Source: Allium sativum | Lineage: Eukaryota; Streptophyta; Magnoliopsida; Asparagales; Amaryllidaceae | Assembly (NCBI GenBank): GCA_030737875.1 | Contig: CM060909.1 | Location: forward strand, 395,541,565-395,605,564 | Direction of reading: 5' to 3' | DNA: 64,000 bases | Shown here: one piece after another, positions 45,808 to 57,049 of the stretch | How the letters are laid out: every line of letters begins with the position of its first letter | How positions within the stretch are numbered: position 1 is the first letter of the stretch | Notes under the pieces: generated by a model | Database searches by the model: none | Told to the model about the DNA's origin: nothing | Seen by the model: only the letters and a program-made list of their open reading frames with translations | Translations under genes and position numbers: made by a program

Positions 45808-48409
45808 GCAACACATTAAAATTTAATACAATATAAACATACTGTAAAGATAATATAATGAATATTATGTAATTAAATATTCAGAATAAAGTAAAACCGA
45901 CTTTATCATTGTATTTGTCTCGAATTCTGGTTCAAATAGACCCCCAAGCTTTCGTAAATCGATAACGTACAAGGAAATTATGAAACTTAGAAGTTTGTAT
46001 TATATAAGAAGATTATATATAAATAAATTCAAGTTAATTCAAATTGAGTCATCAACGCAGAAAAGTAACGGTCGTAAGACAACCCGACCAGCACTAGAAA
46101 GACCCAAGCCTAAGTGGGTCGACCCATGGGTGTAGGTCGGTGGGTCAATCCACCAGTATGCAGGCTCGATTCTGAGTTGTGCACCTGGACTGTTTTGTTT
46201 GCTAGGTTCGTTCGCTGACTCAGCACTACGTGTATGGCTTAAATTGAAAACCTAATCTCTAACGGTGATGGATTGTCCTAGGTGGTCTATATAAAGGCAT
46301 GCAACCTCGTTTGTTCAACACATGTAAAATCAGTCTTCCACCTTCTTCCTCCAAAACTTTTTTAGAGATTAATATATACATAGAACTACTGAGGTGCTGC
46401 CCAAATATAAAATAGCAAGGACAATTCAAACTGCTCTACAACAATAAAAAAGATAGAAGTGGACTTTTGTACAACGGCATATATATATATACACATACAT
46501 ACATACACATATATAAGAGAGAAAATCTCTTCTTCACGAAGACCTGCTGTGAGTTTCATGTTATTTTCAGATCTGATACTTAGAAATATACCATGATAGT
46601 AAATAAAAGTGGATCTAGAATATACAGTACCTATAAGTTAAACTTGTTCTTTTACTGTTATTCATCTATGTAGTTGTTACAGTAATATATGTTCTTTTAA
46701 TGTCAGTTGATTAATTAGTTATGCGTATCTATCTTCCTTTTCATATTTTTGTTGTTTTAATTTATTTCCGGTCTTGCATATATGCCTATTTTATACATTT
46801 TGATTTGGTTCTATTCTTCTCCTTCTATTTTCCCTTTTATTTACACTAAACCCAGACCATTGAAAGCCTAGGCAATGTCCGATTTAAGATTGCGTGTAGT
46901 TAAATTGAGATAATAAGAAATGACATGAAAAAGGAGAATATGGGCATATCATAAAGTGAGGACTTTTTTTACTATAATTTGGGAATGGGATAATATGCAT
47001 ATACCTGTACTTGTTGTAATTTGGGAATATAATAAAAAGGGATAATATGCATAAACCTGTACATGTTGTAATTTGGGAAATATAATTGAAAGGAATAATA
47101 TGCATACGCGTAAACATGCTAGATTTGACTTAATACAGACATTAAGTAAAGGACATGTTAAAATAGTGTAAGTACCAAATATAGGTTTGGTAAACTAAAT
47201 TATTATAGTAATTATATACATCTCGGTAGTTGTTGTTTTGGAAAAGGGTTGTACACACGTAATAACATGTAATGTTACAACCACGCTTATTAATGAACCT
47301 AAACCTGCTAGAATAAACCTGATTATTAATAAGCTAAGAGGTCCCTCGTCCTGCTATTTTATCGAGTTTTGGGGACTGTTAAGTCTTAGTTACTTGGGGG
47401 CACAATCTTAGGGGGTTTGGCTTGTGTCAATCTTGCGGTGTGGAACCCATATCGGTCAATATCCATGTTGGTATTTTGTTAGAGGGCCTCGCACTAGGTA
47501 GGGGACAGGGCATGCTTTACTAAACTGGATAGTAAGAGGTTCAAATGAGGAATGTGGGTACGGGCGTGTTCCGGCGAAGTCATGAGTTTGCATGGGTCCG
47601 ATTTGGAAAACTAACTCACTGTAACACCGGTATATATGTCTGTGTTATATAAGTTGCTGGGTTAGGGAGTGATACACCCTACTACCAGGGCCGACACAGG
47701 GTATTTACGTAGTGGGGAGTCGATCGCACGGGAAGTATTAGGGTAACACCTAATCCTGTTGTTTTTGTTAAGTAATTAGGTTAACGCCTAATCCTGTTAT
47801 ACTAGTATTGGTGCACAAACTTGTTTTTAGGGATATAAATGAGAAGATTTACTCGATCACTGTTTTATCTTGTTGTTCAATTTATCTTGTTTACCAGTTG
47901 CCTTATATGATACCGTGCTTTCTCATCCAGTCTTGTTTGTCTGTCTTGATATCTCAATTTTTTGCATATATTGAAAATCATTGGAACCCACCAGGCTTTA
48001 TGTCTGACTCTTTTTGTTTCGCTTCTTACTCTTCCTCCCTCCTGTTCCTCAGAGTGGTAGCACTCCTTAGTAATTAGGACTTTCTCTTTCAACTTGTACC
48101 TGGACTTTCTCAGATGTACGGCTTTGATTTACTTTCTATGTTGTTATGGCTTGCTATGAGGGATATGGTTTTATGCTATTACACTCTGTTATTTTGCAAT
48201 GTAAGACAAATTTTAGGTTCTTCGTTTTGATGTAACTGGTTTGATGATGTAACTTGACTTGATACATGTTTTATTTTCAATAATAAAGTTGATTTTTTCG
48301 CTGCTTATTTCCATCTGCCTTGTGAAATTATGTTATTGTTTACCTATTTTGCTTCACGAAACTTAATGCATTCTCTTATGAGTGACATTAATGGACGTGG
48401 GGTGTCACA
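45808..48409 (+). repeat. Element E 3' LTR, ~2.60 kb
   Basis: It repeats 38087-40725 in direct orientation, with many substitutions and small indels. It starts TGCAACAC (one change from TGTAACAC) and ends GGTGTCACA. A TA/CATA microsatellite lies at about 46480-46515. CTGGG follows at 48410. Confidence 0.9.
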
Positions 48410-48414
48410 CTGGG
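48410..48414. repeat. Right target-site duplication of element E (ctggg)
   Basis: It is identical to 38082-38086 and directly follows the LTR's terminal CA. Confidence 0.85.
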
Positions 48415-48663
48415 CATTGATCATCTAAGACCGTTGAACCCATCATCACCAGAAACCCCTACTGGTTTCTACATAGAGATGCAAGAAAGGCACTACGAAG
48501 ATTGCGTGAGTACGAACGATAGCAAGAAGAACTCCAAAGACAAAACCGAGAACAATGACGATGTGAAGAAAGGCAACATCAATGGAAAATTCATGCTTCC
48601 TTGCGTCATCGGCATCAAAAAAACCCAGTGGAAAACAAGCAACAAGTTAACTCACCAATTATA

Positions 48664-48855
48664 ATATGTGAGTGCGGGTACGCCACTGTAGAAGATGTTA
48701 TTTCGATTGTAGTAAACATTGGTTATCGTTATTGAAGGTGTCATGTCTATCCCACAGGCTGTACCTTTTGGCAATGGATTGACCATCTGTTTCCAAGTCA
48801 AGCCGTTGACTACGTAAGTGTATTACAACATCAACTTACAATGTTGCAAACTTGA
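48664..48855 (+). pseudogene. GRF-type zinc-finger exon, broken
   Basis: The frame starting at 48664 reads ICECGYATVEDV, then an NIGYRY segment, an in-frame TGA at 48733-48735, then RCHVYPTGCTFWQWIDHLF. Spacing and residues fit a GRF zinc finger: a CxCG start, the GRRF-like centre (here GYRY), a later Cys, and a final GCxFWxWxD. GRF fingers are known from nucleic-acid-handling proteins and from many small plant proteins near transposons. The TGA and the loss of the GRF core suggest decay. It follows the small frame split by E and precedes the CACTA transposase. Confidence 0.55.
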
Positions 48856-49289
48856 TGTGTTGGTTTTCAAAATAAAATTAGTAGACTTAACGACTAACTT
48901 CACGGGAAAAATATTAGAAGACAAAACTAAATAATTGTAGCGTTCTTTGTATCTTATTGTATCGCCTTTGCATCCACCTGTATCGTCTTTGTATCCATAT
49001 TGTTTTGTTTTGGTGCAACCACATAATGTTATGAATTTGTGTTTAATATCCTTAGTTGCTTGTTTTATGTATTATTCTGATAATTTAGTTCCAAAAGTTA
49101 GTGATAATTCAAATCAAAATAATTGTTGATTTGGTCACACACTGACTTGATCACACTGATTATGTATATTTATATATTATAATTTGATTGTTTCGTGTAT
49201 ATGTGCAACATATTGTGTTTTGTTTTTATAATTTAATTAAAACTTACAGGGTACCCCCTATTCATGTCTTGAAGCTGTTAGTGGTACCA
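48856..49289 (+). other. AT-rich spacer before the CACTA transposase
   Basis: About 430 bp carry no motif. Several stretches look intron-like (T-rich runs before AG near 49230-49250), but no splice site can be assigned. Confidence 0.35.
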
Positions 49290-51561
49290 AATTTAATCTT
49301 ACTAGGTCATGATTAGATTGTGGCAATAGATAATGAGTATTACATATGATAGGACTTCCGAGATCAAGTGCAGAATATGTAAGAGGGATAAAAGCTTTTC
49401 TAAGAAATGCATTTCCCATTTATAAAGTAGGTGATTAGATGAAGTTCCCTGCAAAAAAATGTACAGAACGTAATTGGTATTGTGAAAATGTCATATATGA
49501 TCATTAATGGCCCTTCTCCATTACATGTCGAGTGGATTCGTGAGGGTTCACAGATAAAATTAATAGGTGTTGACAACCTTATGGATTATGAAACGGAGAT
49601 GGATTTTGAGGATAATTTAGATGTGATGTTCAAAATGTGCTAGTTCAATTTTCAAAATTCAGAGGACTTTGAAGTAGAACCACATCCAGAGGCGAAGAAA
49701 TTTTATGGACATGTTAAAGAAGGGAAAAAAACATTATATCATGGCTGCAGTATATTTTCTCTACTAAGTTTCTTGATTAGGCTTTATCATTTAAAGTGTG
49801 CTTACGGATTTAATGAGTCTGCGTTTGGGGAACCGCTAAAGCTGATAAAAGAAGCCTTTCCTGATGCCCAGCTGCCTTTGTCTTCCAATGTTGCAAAGAG
49901 TATCATTAGGGATTTAGGTCTTGATTACCGTAAATTACATGCTTGTCCAAACAATTTCATGTTATATTGGGCAAAGAATAAAGATAAAGAGGTTTGTGAC
50001 ACTTGTATTTTTTGAGGTGGGTTGTAAAAAAACCAAGATGATAATATGATCCACCAAAGTTGATTCCTAAAGTGTCAACAAATGTTATGAGGTACTTTCC
50101 ATTAAGACCAAGGTTACAAAGGATATTTATGTGCAAATAATTTTCCAAACTTATGAGATGGCACGCAGTGGAATGAAAACAAGATGAAAAACTAAGACAT
50201 CCGACTGATGGTGTGGTATGGAAGACGATGGATACTCGCTATCATGAATTTTCATCAAAAAATCGAAATGTTAGATCGGGTGTAGCAGCGGATGGATTTA
50301 ATCCATATCTTTCAACGAATTCAAGTTATAGTACATGGCCAATTGTGTTGGTAAACTACAATATTCCGCCTTGGTTATATATGAAATAAGAGAATTTGAT
50401 TCTTTCAACATTAATATCTGGTCCATATTCTCCCAAAAACATTACTGAAGTATATATGCAGCCTTTAATTGCAGAACTGAAAGCGTTATGGAATGTTGGC
50501 ATCGAAACCGATGGATCCTTGATCGATGGAAATTTTATTTTATGTGCAAGCGTCTTAAGGAACACTAGTGATTTTCCATGATATGCCATGTTGTCAGGTT
50601 GGAGCACGAAGGGGGAACTAGAGTGTCTTATATGCCATTGAAAGTTCTTCAAATTATTTGAATCATAGTAAAAAAATGTATTATATGAACCATAAAAAGT
50701 TTCTTGATCTGACACACAAGTGGAGGATGGACAAGAGGAGATTTAATGGCGAAACTGAAACGGTAAGCAGTCCAGAGATATTATCAGGAACAGATATTGA
50801 AGAGTTATTACGGGGTACAAAAATAAGTTTGGGGATAAGATTGGGTAAAAGTGATATCCCTTTTAAAAAGTCAATATTTTTTGACTTACCATATTGGTCT
50901 CATAATCCGCTTTGACATAGCCTGGATGCCATGCACATAGAGAAGAACATATGCGGTAAAATATTAGGTACTTTACTTAACATAAGTATCATGTCGAAGG
51001 ATCACCTAAATGCTCATTTGGATTTACAAGAGTTGGGCATGCGGAAGGCCCTTCATGCTGATGAACGTGCGCTGGAAAGCATGTTGAAATTAGAGCTGCA
51101 ATATTTGTTATGACAAATAAGTAAAAAGATATCTTTTGCATTGTATTAAAGAATGCCAAACCTCCCCACAGTTGTGCCTCATATGCTAGTCGGTACATGC
51201 ACATAAAAGAGAGAACGGTTGTAGGATATAAGATTCATGATGCTTATTTCATACTCCATTATTTGTTACAAATTGTCATGAAGAAAACGTCAAAACCCGA
51301 GGTTGCATTACCAATGACCAGATTTAGTGAATTCCTTAAAGGACTACGGAGCAAGGTTATCATGAATTGGATGATACAAGGAGGCTGCAAAAAGAAATTG
51401 TCGAGATACTTTGTTAATTTGAAATGATTTTTCCACAGGCTTTTTTCGATATAATGGTACACTTGCCTATTCATTTATGCAATGAAATCAAATATGGAGG
51501 GCCTGAACATTTTAGATGCATGTTTCCAATTGAGTGATATCTAGGAAAGTTGAAATCTTAT
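49290..51561 (+). pseudogene. CACTA (En/Spm) TNP2-type transposase pseudogene
   Basis: The segments follow the order of TNP2 proteins. The N-terminal part at 49773-50015 has LKCAYGFNESAF, LIKEAFPDA and LGLDYRKLHACPNNFMLYW. The Transposase_21 core includes 50396-50581 (LISGPYSPKNITEVYMQPLI ... ELKALWNVG) and AMLSGWSTKGELECLICH. 50781-51113 has KKSIFFDLPYWSHN and DAMHIEKNICGKILGTLLNI. A DUF4218-like end at about 51380-51560 has FEMIFPQAFFDIMVHLPIHL and FPIEYLGKLKSY across a stop. Several stops and frame changes make it non-functional. The LTR of element F begins at 51562 and cuts off the rest of the DUF4218 part. In the family this protein acts on the CACTA ends. Confidence 0.85.
51557..51561. 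repeat. Left flank of element F (expected target repeat cttat)
   Basis: CTTAT precedes the TG start of F's LTR. The right copy cannot be confirmed because F's right end is missing. Confidence 0.45.
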
Positions 51562-51940
51562 TGTAACGGCTCGCATTTTTCGTATCGGAGGATCGTAAAA
51601 TATTTTTATTTAATTCCCTTAGGGTCAGGTCATTCTCATATTTTGATATGTTGGTTAAGGGGATGTAAGACATGTCAATAATTTTTATCAATTTTATTGT
51701 GACCATTTTCCCCTGCCAGTTTTGTACAGGGCATAACTTTTGACTAAGATCGAATCAGGTGCTGAGATCGATTTCATTGGAAAGGAAATTGTGTTGCCAA
51801 TTCTGTAGAGTGGTCACATTAAAGATTTGGTTCAGCATTTTGGGAGGAATCGCTGTTTTAGTGCTACACAATTTCTGGATAGATTAACTAGTTATTAGTA
51901 GGCTGATTTAGTGAGGCCCATTAGTGGGTTGGTTAGATGG

Positions 51941-51950
51941 CTATAAATAG
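51941..51950 (+). promoter_or_regulatory. TATA box of element F LTR
   Basis: CTATAAATAG lies in a good context, about 380 bp into the LTR. A start near 51975 is inferred from spacing. Confidence 0.65.
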
Positions 51951-52579
51951 GGTGTATAGGCAAGAAAAATGGTTTATTTCTTCATTTCTTATTTGGTTGG
52001 GGTTTGAGATTCTCCTTACTCTAATCAAATACATATCTCCTCCATTAAAATCTTAAATCTACATTAGAAGGTTAAAGATCTACATCAAGGAAGGCTAGTT
52101 CTACATTAAGAGAGAGTAGATCTCATCAAATCGGGTGATTTGAATATCGTTCTTCATTGTCCGGATTTGTAAATCATTGTTTTAAAGCTAATTTGAAGAT
52201 TTAGTGAGTGATAAACATATATCACACGGACTCTATCGAGCACATGAGTTGTTTGATCTTATTTTCATCATTTCAAGTTATTTTCACCTAGATCTACATC
52301 ATGGTAAGTATATTTTTATTAGAATCACCATAGAATCTAATCTAGCAACTTAGGTCAGTAAATTTCTATGTTAATTCATGTGTTATTACAAGTTAGATCC
52401 ATTTGTTCAATTCGTTTATTGTTTATCATGAATTTGGTGAATTTCTTATGTTTGAATGATTAATAATCGTTGTGTTAATGCTTGTTGATGGTTTGGTTTA
52501 ATTGATTGGTGAAATTGGATATTATTCATGAGTTTTGGATCGAATTGGAGTTGGATTAGGTAAGTTTTTGTAATGGGTC

Positions 52580-53105
52580 GGATCGGGGATTCTTAGCATG
52601 AATCGGCTGGCTTGTACTCCAAGAAATTGAGTGGATCGGGCGTAAAAATGGTGATGGATCGGAGAAAATTGGAGTGGATCGGAATTTCTGGGTTTAATAG
52701 CATTTGCAAACACTGTAGAAAGTAATGGATCAGGCAAAACCTGGGCATGGATCGGGCATGTCAAAAACATGGATCGGGCAAGCATTTCTGGATGGATTGG
52801 GCGTGTTTCGATGGATCAGGCAAAGGCAGAATTTTCTGGGTTTAATAGCGTTTGGCAAACATTATAGACAGTGATGGATCGGGCAAGCTATTGCCAGTGG
52901 ATCGGGCATGTGTTTGGGCCGAGGATCAGGCTTGAAAACGTGGATCGGGCAAGGCTTTTGGCTTGGATCGGATTTCCAGGTTCAAAAGCGTTTGAAGAAA
53001 CATTGTATAAAGGCTATGGATCAGGCAAGTGTTTTCTAGTGATCGGGCAGAGTGCGCACCAGGAAAAAGTGGATTGGGCAAGGTTTAGGAAGTGGATCGG
53101 GCGTG
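52580..53105 (+). repeat. Array of GGATCGGGC motifs in the F LTR
   Basis: GGATCGGGC occurs exactly at 52633, 52749, 52771, 52876, 52899, 52942 and 53094. GGATCAGGC occurs at 52727, 52813, 52923 and 53018, and GGATTGGGC at 52794 and 53071. TGATCGGGC lies at 53040, and shorter GGATCGG copies at about 52580, 52656, 52677 and 52965. Superimposed are about three degenerate larger units of 140-147 bp, marked by TTTCTGGGTTTAATAGCGTTTG at about 52686, 52833 and (diverged) 52974. Confidence 0.85.
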
Positions 53106-54438
53106 GTTGAGAACGAGTATATGACAGCGTTTCTAAAATGCTGTAAATGAAATTTTAAATGTTGTGGTATCTTTTCATGGCAAAAAGGCTGAAACGGTAT
53201 GAATTGAAAATCGACCACAACAAAGAATGTTTTGGCTCGACGAAGGTCGTGGCTTCAACGTGAATTCAAGGAGAGATGTTCAAAGTGTCGTAAAGAGTTC
53301 GTTGATCGATGAAACACAATAAATGTGGGAACGACTCAAGGATGTTTGAGTTCGTGGATAATGGTTGCTCAAGGATGTTCGAGCTTATGAATGGTCGCCG
53401 ACGATGACGACAAAAGATATTATAGGCCAAGGAATTATCGTTGTCATAGGTTCTAGGGGGCTCAAAGTAGGGGTATAATAGGGACGCCTAAAAGAATGGT
53501 TGAATGGTCGAGTACCCTAGGTAAACAATTGATGGACCTAGATACGTATCGATGAAATGCATATGGAGTTTTGTTATTAACGATGGTTTCAAGGCAGGAT
53601 TGCCGGTGATAGCCAGAGTCATGGCTGTTTGTTGCTTTGCTTGTATCGTATTGTGCAGATTGTTCGACATCGAAGGAGACATCTCTTAGGTGCTTGCCTG
53701 ATGTTGGTTTAGGCCTTCGGGGCTTGTACTTGGGGGTGTTGATCTCAATTAGGATGGTCCACGCTAGATAACTGGTTGTTATATCTGCTATATTTTCTTT
53801 TTAATTGTTGTAAAGGCTATCACTGTCATATGTGGGGAAGACGGGTTTGCATTTCTCCTCTGTTGATATTGATAGATTAGATGGTTGATCTACTTATTTC
53901 TCATATACTTTATTGATGATATTAGATGGTTGTTTTATCGCTTATTAAGACTATTGTCTAAGTCAAGGTTTTATGTTTCCTTTTATTACCTTGGGTTGTT
54001 CATCCTATTGTGGATGGGCAGACTGAGTAGTAGGTAGAAGGTAACAGATTTTAGTGAGGACAATGGTGTAGATCGAGGACGAGCTGGAGGCTTATGTATT
54101 ACTTTCTACTGTACATACTAGTTGATGTTTTTGCTGTTATGCTTGTTGAGTGTTCTCTGAGTGATTCTAGTGAGGCATTTTGTACAGACTCTTATATGTA
54201 CTCCGATGATGTACGGATCTTTCTAGTTGATATGAAAATTTAAGTTTCTGCTCAAATATACTTCACCATAATATGCATGTTGTATATGTTCTATTATACT
54301 TTATCTCTATGTTGTGAGTTATATGACAGGTTCTGCTTGTATTTATCTTACCATAATGATCGTCCATAGCTGTCGGGAACACCTTTCAGCACATTATTTC
54401 TCTTATTAAGTGCGGGAGTTATGGGTGGTCGCCACATT

Positions 54439-54450
54439 TGGTATCAGAGC
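54439..54450 (+). other. Element F primer-binding site
   Basis: TGGTATCAGAGC is intact, two bases after the LTR end. Confidence 0.85.
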
Positions 54451-54612
54451 TCTGGTTGATCGATTTTAGCCAAAGTTCAAGGATGTAATAACATATGAGA
54501 GACATATTTGCAAATTTCTGATGGATGTATACTATATATTAGTGTATAGTATACTAGTGCTCGAATTTCATTGCATTTTATCTCATATGTGGACTAATCA
54601 TTCTATTTTTAG

Positions 54613-55215
54613 AATGAATCGTGAACTACGAGAAGCACTGCTAGGGATGAGCCTGCGACAGGAAGGGTAGGCGATGGTAGCTTGTTGGGAGCTTTAGCGG
54701 CTATACCTGATTATCTGGTTATGTTCGGAGCCATGATGTTTGCGATCGTACGGAGGATTCCCATTCCAGAAGAGGAAGTAGAGCATAGTGTTCCTGTGCA
54801 AGTACCTAGGGTTAATTCCGCTAAGCGACAGAGGGATTATTTTTCTACGGATGAAGAAGATGAGTTAAGAAGAAGTATAGCTTTGGAGCAACTTCGATGC
54901 TGAGTTAATGAGCGAGAAGAAAGGATCGGTGTTTCTTGGGAGGAGGCTTTTAGAAGCATGCATGAACCTCTTGAAGAAACTTTTATTGGCACTAGTGCTA
55001 CAAAGAAGCTGAATAAGAAAAAGAGAAGACACCAGAAAAGGAGCGATGGCCAAAAGAAGAAACCTAGGAAAGATCTCATCTATTTTAACTGTCAACAGAA
55101 GGCCCATTATTCCCGGGATTGTAAGAAATCAAAAGTTGGAAAGAAGTGCTACAATTGTGACGAGCTTGGGAACAAGAAGAAGGACTATCCAGATTTACTG
55201 AAGAAAAGTAACTGA
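54613..55215 (+). pseudogene. Element F gag, internally deleted
   Basis: An ATG near 54613 opens a short frame, and 54682-54903 and 54958-55215 follow after a stop at 54901. The capsid core found in B, C and E (WL...F...W..F..F) is absent, so most of gag's middle is deleted. What remains is an acidic, charged segment, a KKLNKKKRRHQKRSDGQKKK basic stretch and two damaged knuckles (YFNCQQKAHYSRDC and CYNCDELGNKKKDYP). The protein could not assemble particles. Confidence 0.7.
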
Positions 55216-57020
55216 TGGAAGCATATGTTCTGGAAACTATTCCGATTTCCTATTGCATTCCTAATGAGAATTAGGAGAAGTTCTTGTTAGTATAGATATG
55301 CTTGCTGCCAGTGAAGTTTGTTCGAGTTCCGTTTGGTGCTAGAGCATTGTCTTCTTTTACTTGTAATAAGATTATATGTCGAATAGGTTTAGAACTTGAA
55401 ATTGTAATAGACCTTTGATTACAACTAATCTTGTGGGGAGTTCATTCAATCTTTTTATGCTTTGATGTGATCTAGTTTATTTAGTCATGGTTGCTCATTT
55501 GTGTGTGATTGCTTTGTTGTGACTTTCGCCGGGTTGGGATTATTTTGGGTAAGGACTGGCTCAAGAGATATGCGATAAAAGTGGATTGCAAGAAGCGGGA
55601 TGTGACAGTCAGGAATGTGGAAGGGAAAATGGTTGTGATTCGTTGTAAGCCCGAATATAGTGTCTTCGTAAGCTATTTATATTTGCTTGTGATTCGACGA
55701 AAAGACTTGTCATCGGTGCCGATCAACAGTGAGTTTGAAAATGTCTTTAATGAGATCAAAGGGTTGCCGCCACATCGCGAGATTGAATTTAGAATCAATA
55801 AGGTGCTAGACTTATCGTTATGGCCCTTAGGCGGACAGTGCCTAGAGAATCGTGAGAGTTAGAGGTGCAAGATCATGACCTTTTGGGAAAAGGATCCATA
55901 CGGAGGAGTACTTCCAAATGGGATGCACCGGTCGTGTTTGCAACCAAGGCTGATGGATCTTTGAGAATGTGTGTGGATTATCGTGAGCTGAACAAGGTGA
56001 CCAAGAAGAACAAGTATCTGTTGCTGAGGTTTTAGCACACCATCTGGTTTCTTTGAGTGGCTGATGATGCCATTTGGATTAACCAATGCACCAGCGTATT
56101 TCGTGGATCTTATGAATAGGGATTTTAGAGATCAGTTGAACAAGTTCGTGCTTGTGTTCGTGGACGATATCCTGGTTTACTCCTGAAATGAGGAAGATCA
56201 TAAGACACACTTGCGAGTTGTTTTGGAAATCTTGCGAAAGCACCAACTGAGAGCTAATTTTTCGAAGTGTCACTTCTGAAAGAGCGAAGTGAGGTTCTTA
56301 GGCCATGATGTTTATGGAATCGAAATAGCTGTGGATCCCTCTAAGATGGCAGCAATTCAGGATTGGGATAAACCTAAGAATGCAATGGACATGAGAAGTT
56401 TCCTTGGATTGGCAGAATATTATCGTCGTTTTATCAAGGATTTCTCCAAGATAGCTGCACTATTAACAGGATTGAGGAAGAAGAACCAAGTGTTCACATG
56501 GGATGCGAAGTGCGAGCAAGCTTTTTGAATCCTGATAAAGAGACTAATGAGTGCTCCTGTTTTGACGATTCCAAGTGGAAATGAAGATATGGTGGTATAC
56601 TCCGAGGCGTGCAGTACTGGACTTGGAGCAGTGCTAATGCAGAAGGATAGAGTTGTGGCCTACAAGTCAACATCTGAAGTCGCACGAAAGGAATTACCCA
56701 ACTCATGATTCAGAGTTGGCAGCGATCGTGTTTGCTCTGAAGATGTGTAGACATTACCTGTTAGTAGTTCGATTCGAGTAGTTTACGGATCACTAGTCGT
56801 TGAAGTATATTTTTTCCTAAAAGGATTTGAATCTTCAGCAACAACGGTGGTTATTTCTGCCATCGTATGATTTTGGTATATCCTATACTCCTGGTAAAGG
56901 TAACGCAGTTGCAGATGCGTTAACTCGAAGACATGTAGGATTAGGAGCAATGTTTTTGAAGTGGAAGCACCTCGAGTACTTGGCAGGATTTGATATCAGG
57001 CCTCGAAGTGGAGCTTCTTA
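55216..57020 (+). pseudogene. Element F protease remnant, RT and RNase H; truncated before integrase
   Basis: The protease end is readable at 55509-55680 (GIILGKDWLKRYAIKVDCKK), with its active-site end broken. RT starts at about 55750 (GLPPHREIEFRIN). About 40 residues of RT between the fingers and the palm are missing around 56030, compared with B. The palm resumes with [11 protein letters not shown], and the catalytic FVDD is intact at about 56158-56169. 56289-56528 carries [21 protein letters not shown]. RNase H follows with stops and with E in place of the first aspartate ([17 protein letters not shown]). 56827-57015 is the connection (GISYTPGKGNAVADALTRRH), after which similarity ends. 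Confidence 0.85.
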
Positions 57021-57049
57021 TTACATCGAGCAAAGAAGAGATCGCTGAG

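Larger units (their letters stand above)
38087..48409 (+). mobile_element. Element E: complete 10.3 kb Ty3/gypsy retrotransposon
   Basis: It has LTRs at 38087-40725 and 45808-48409, a PBS, gag, protease, RT, RNase H, integrase, a chromodomain-like tail and a polypurine tract, all on the plus strand, with a perfect CTGGG duplication. The beginnings of the two LTRs differ at roughly one base in six by eye, so this is an old copy, apparently older than A or C. Coding blocks are long but broken by scattered stops and frameshifts. It lies inside an open frame of the CACTA neighbourhood. Confidence 0.92.
38013..48664 (+). pseudogene. Small open frame split by element E (38013-38086 joined to 48415-48664)
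   Basis: An ATG at 38013 opens a frame that runs to the left copy of E's duplication (38082-38086). Taking out E and one copy of CTGGG joins base 38086 to base 48415 in the same frame. It then stays open to the TAA at 48662-48664, about 107 codons in all, 82 of them right of E. The right part is hydrophilic, with a lysine/asparagine/aspartate-rich stretch (NSKDKTENNDDVKKGN). I do not recognise the protein. A GRF zinc-finger exon starts at its end in another frame, so it may be an N-terminal exon of that gene. The start codon is unproven; a splice acceptor is possible. Confidence 0.45.
51562..54436 (+). repeat. Element F 5' LTR, ~2.9 kb
   Basis: It begins TGTAACGGCTCGC and ends GTCGCCACA two bases before the PBS. 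A clear TATA box (CTATAAATAG) lies at 51941-51950. The GGATCGGGC motif array (52580-53105) lies 600-1150 bp downstream of it, in the presumed transcribed leader. With no second LTR present, the boundaries rest on the TG/CA ends, the PBS and the broken transposase. Confidence 0.8.
51562..57020 (+). mobile_element. Element F: truncated Ty3/gypsy retrotransposon
   Basis: A 2.9 kb LTR (51562-54436), a perfect tRNA-iMet PBS and a partial gag-pol follow one another on the plus strand. Homology ends just after RNase H, around 57015. No integrase core, polypurine tract or second LTR is visible up to the window end. Gag and RT also carry internal deletions. F lies inside the CACTA transposase, so it is younger than that gene. 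Confidence 0.85.

Noticed and set aside
57017..57021. CTTAT as right target duplication of element F
   Set aside because: The five bases match, but gypsy-like reading seems to run past them and the following DNA does not continue the transposase clearly, so chance is likely.
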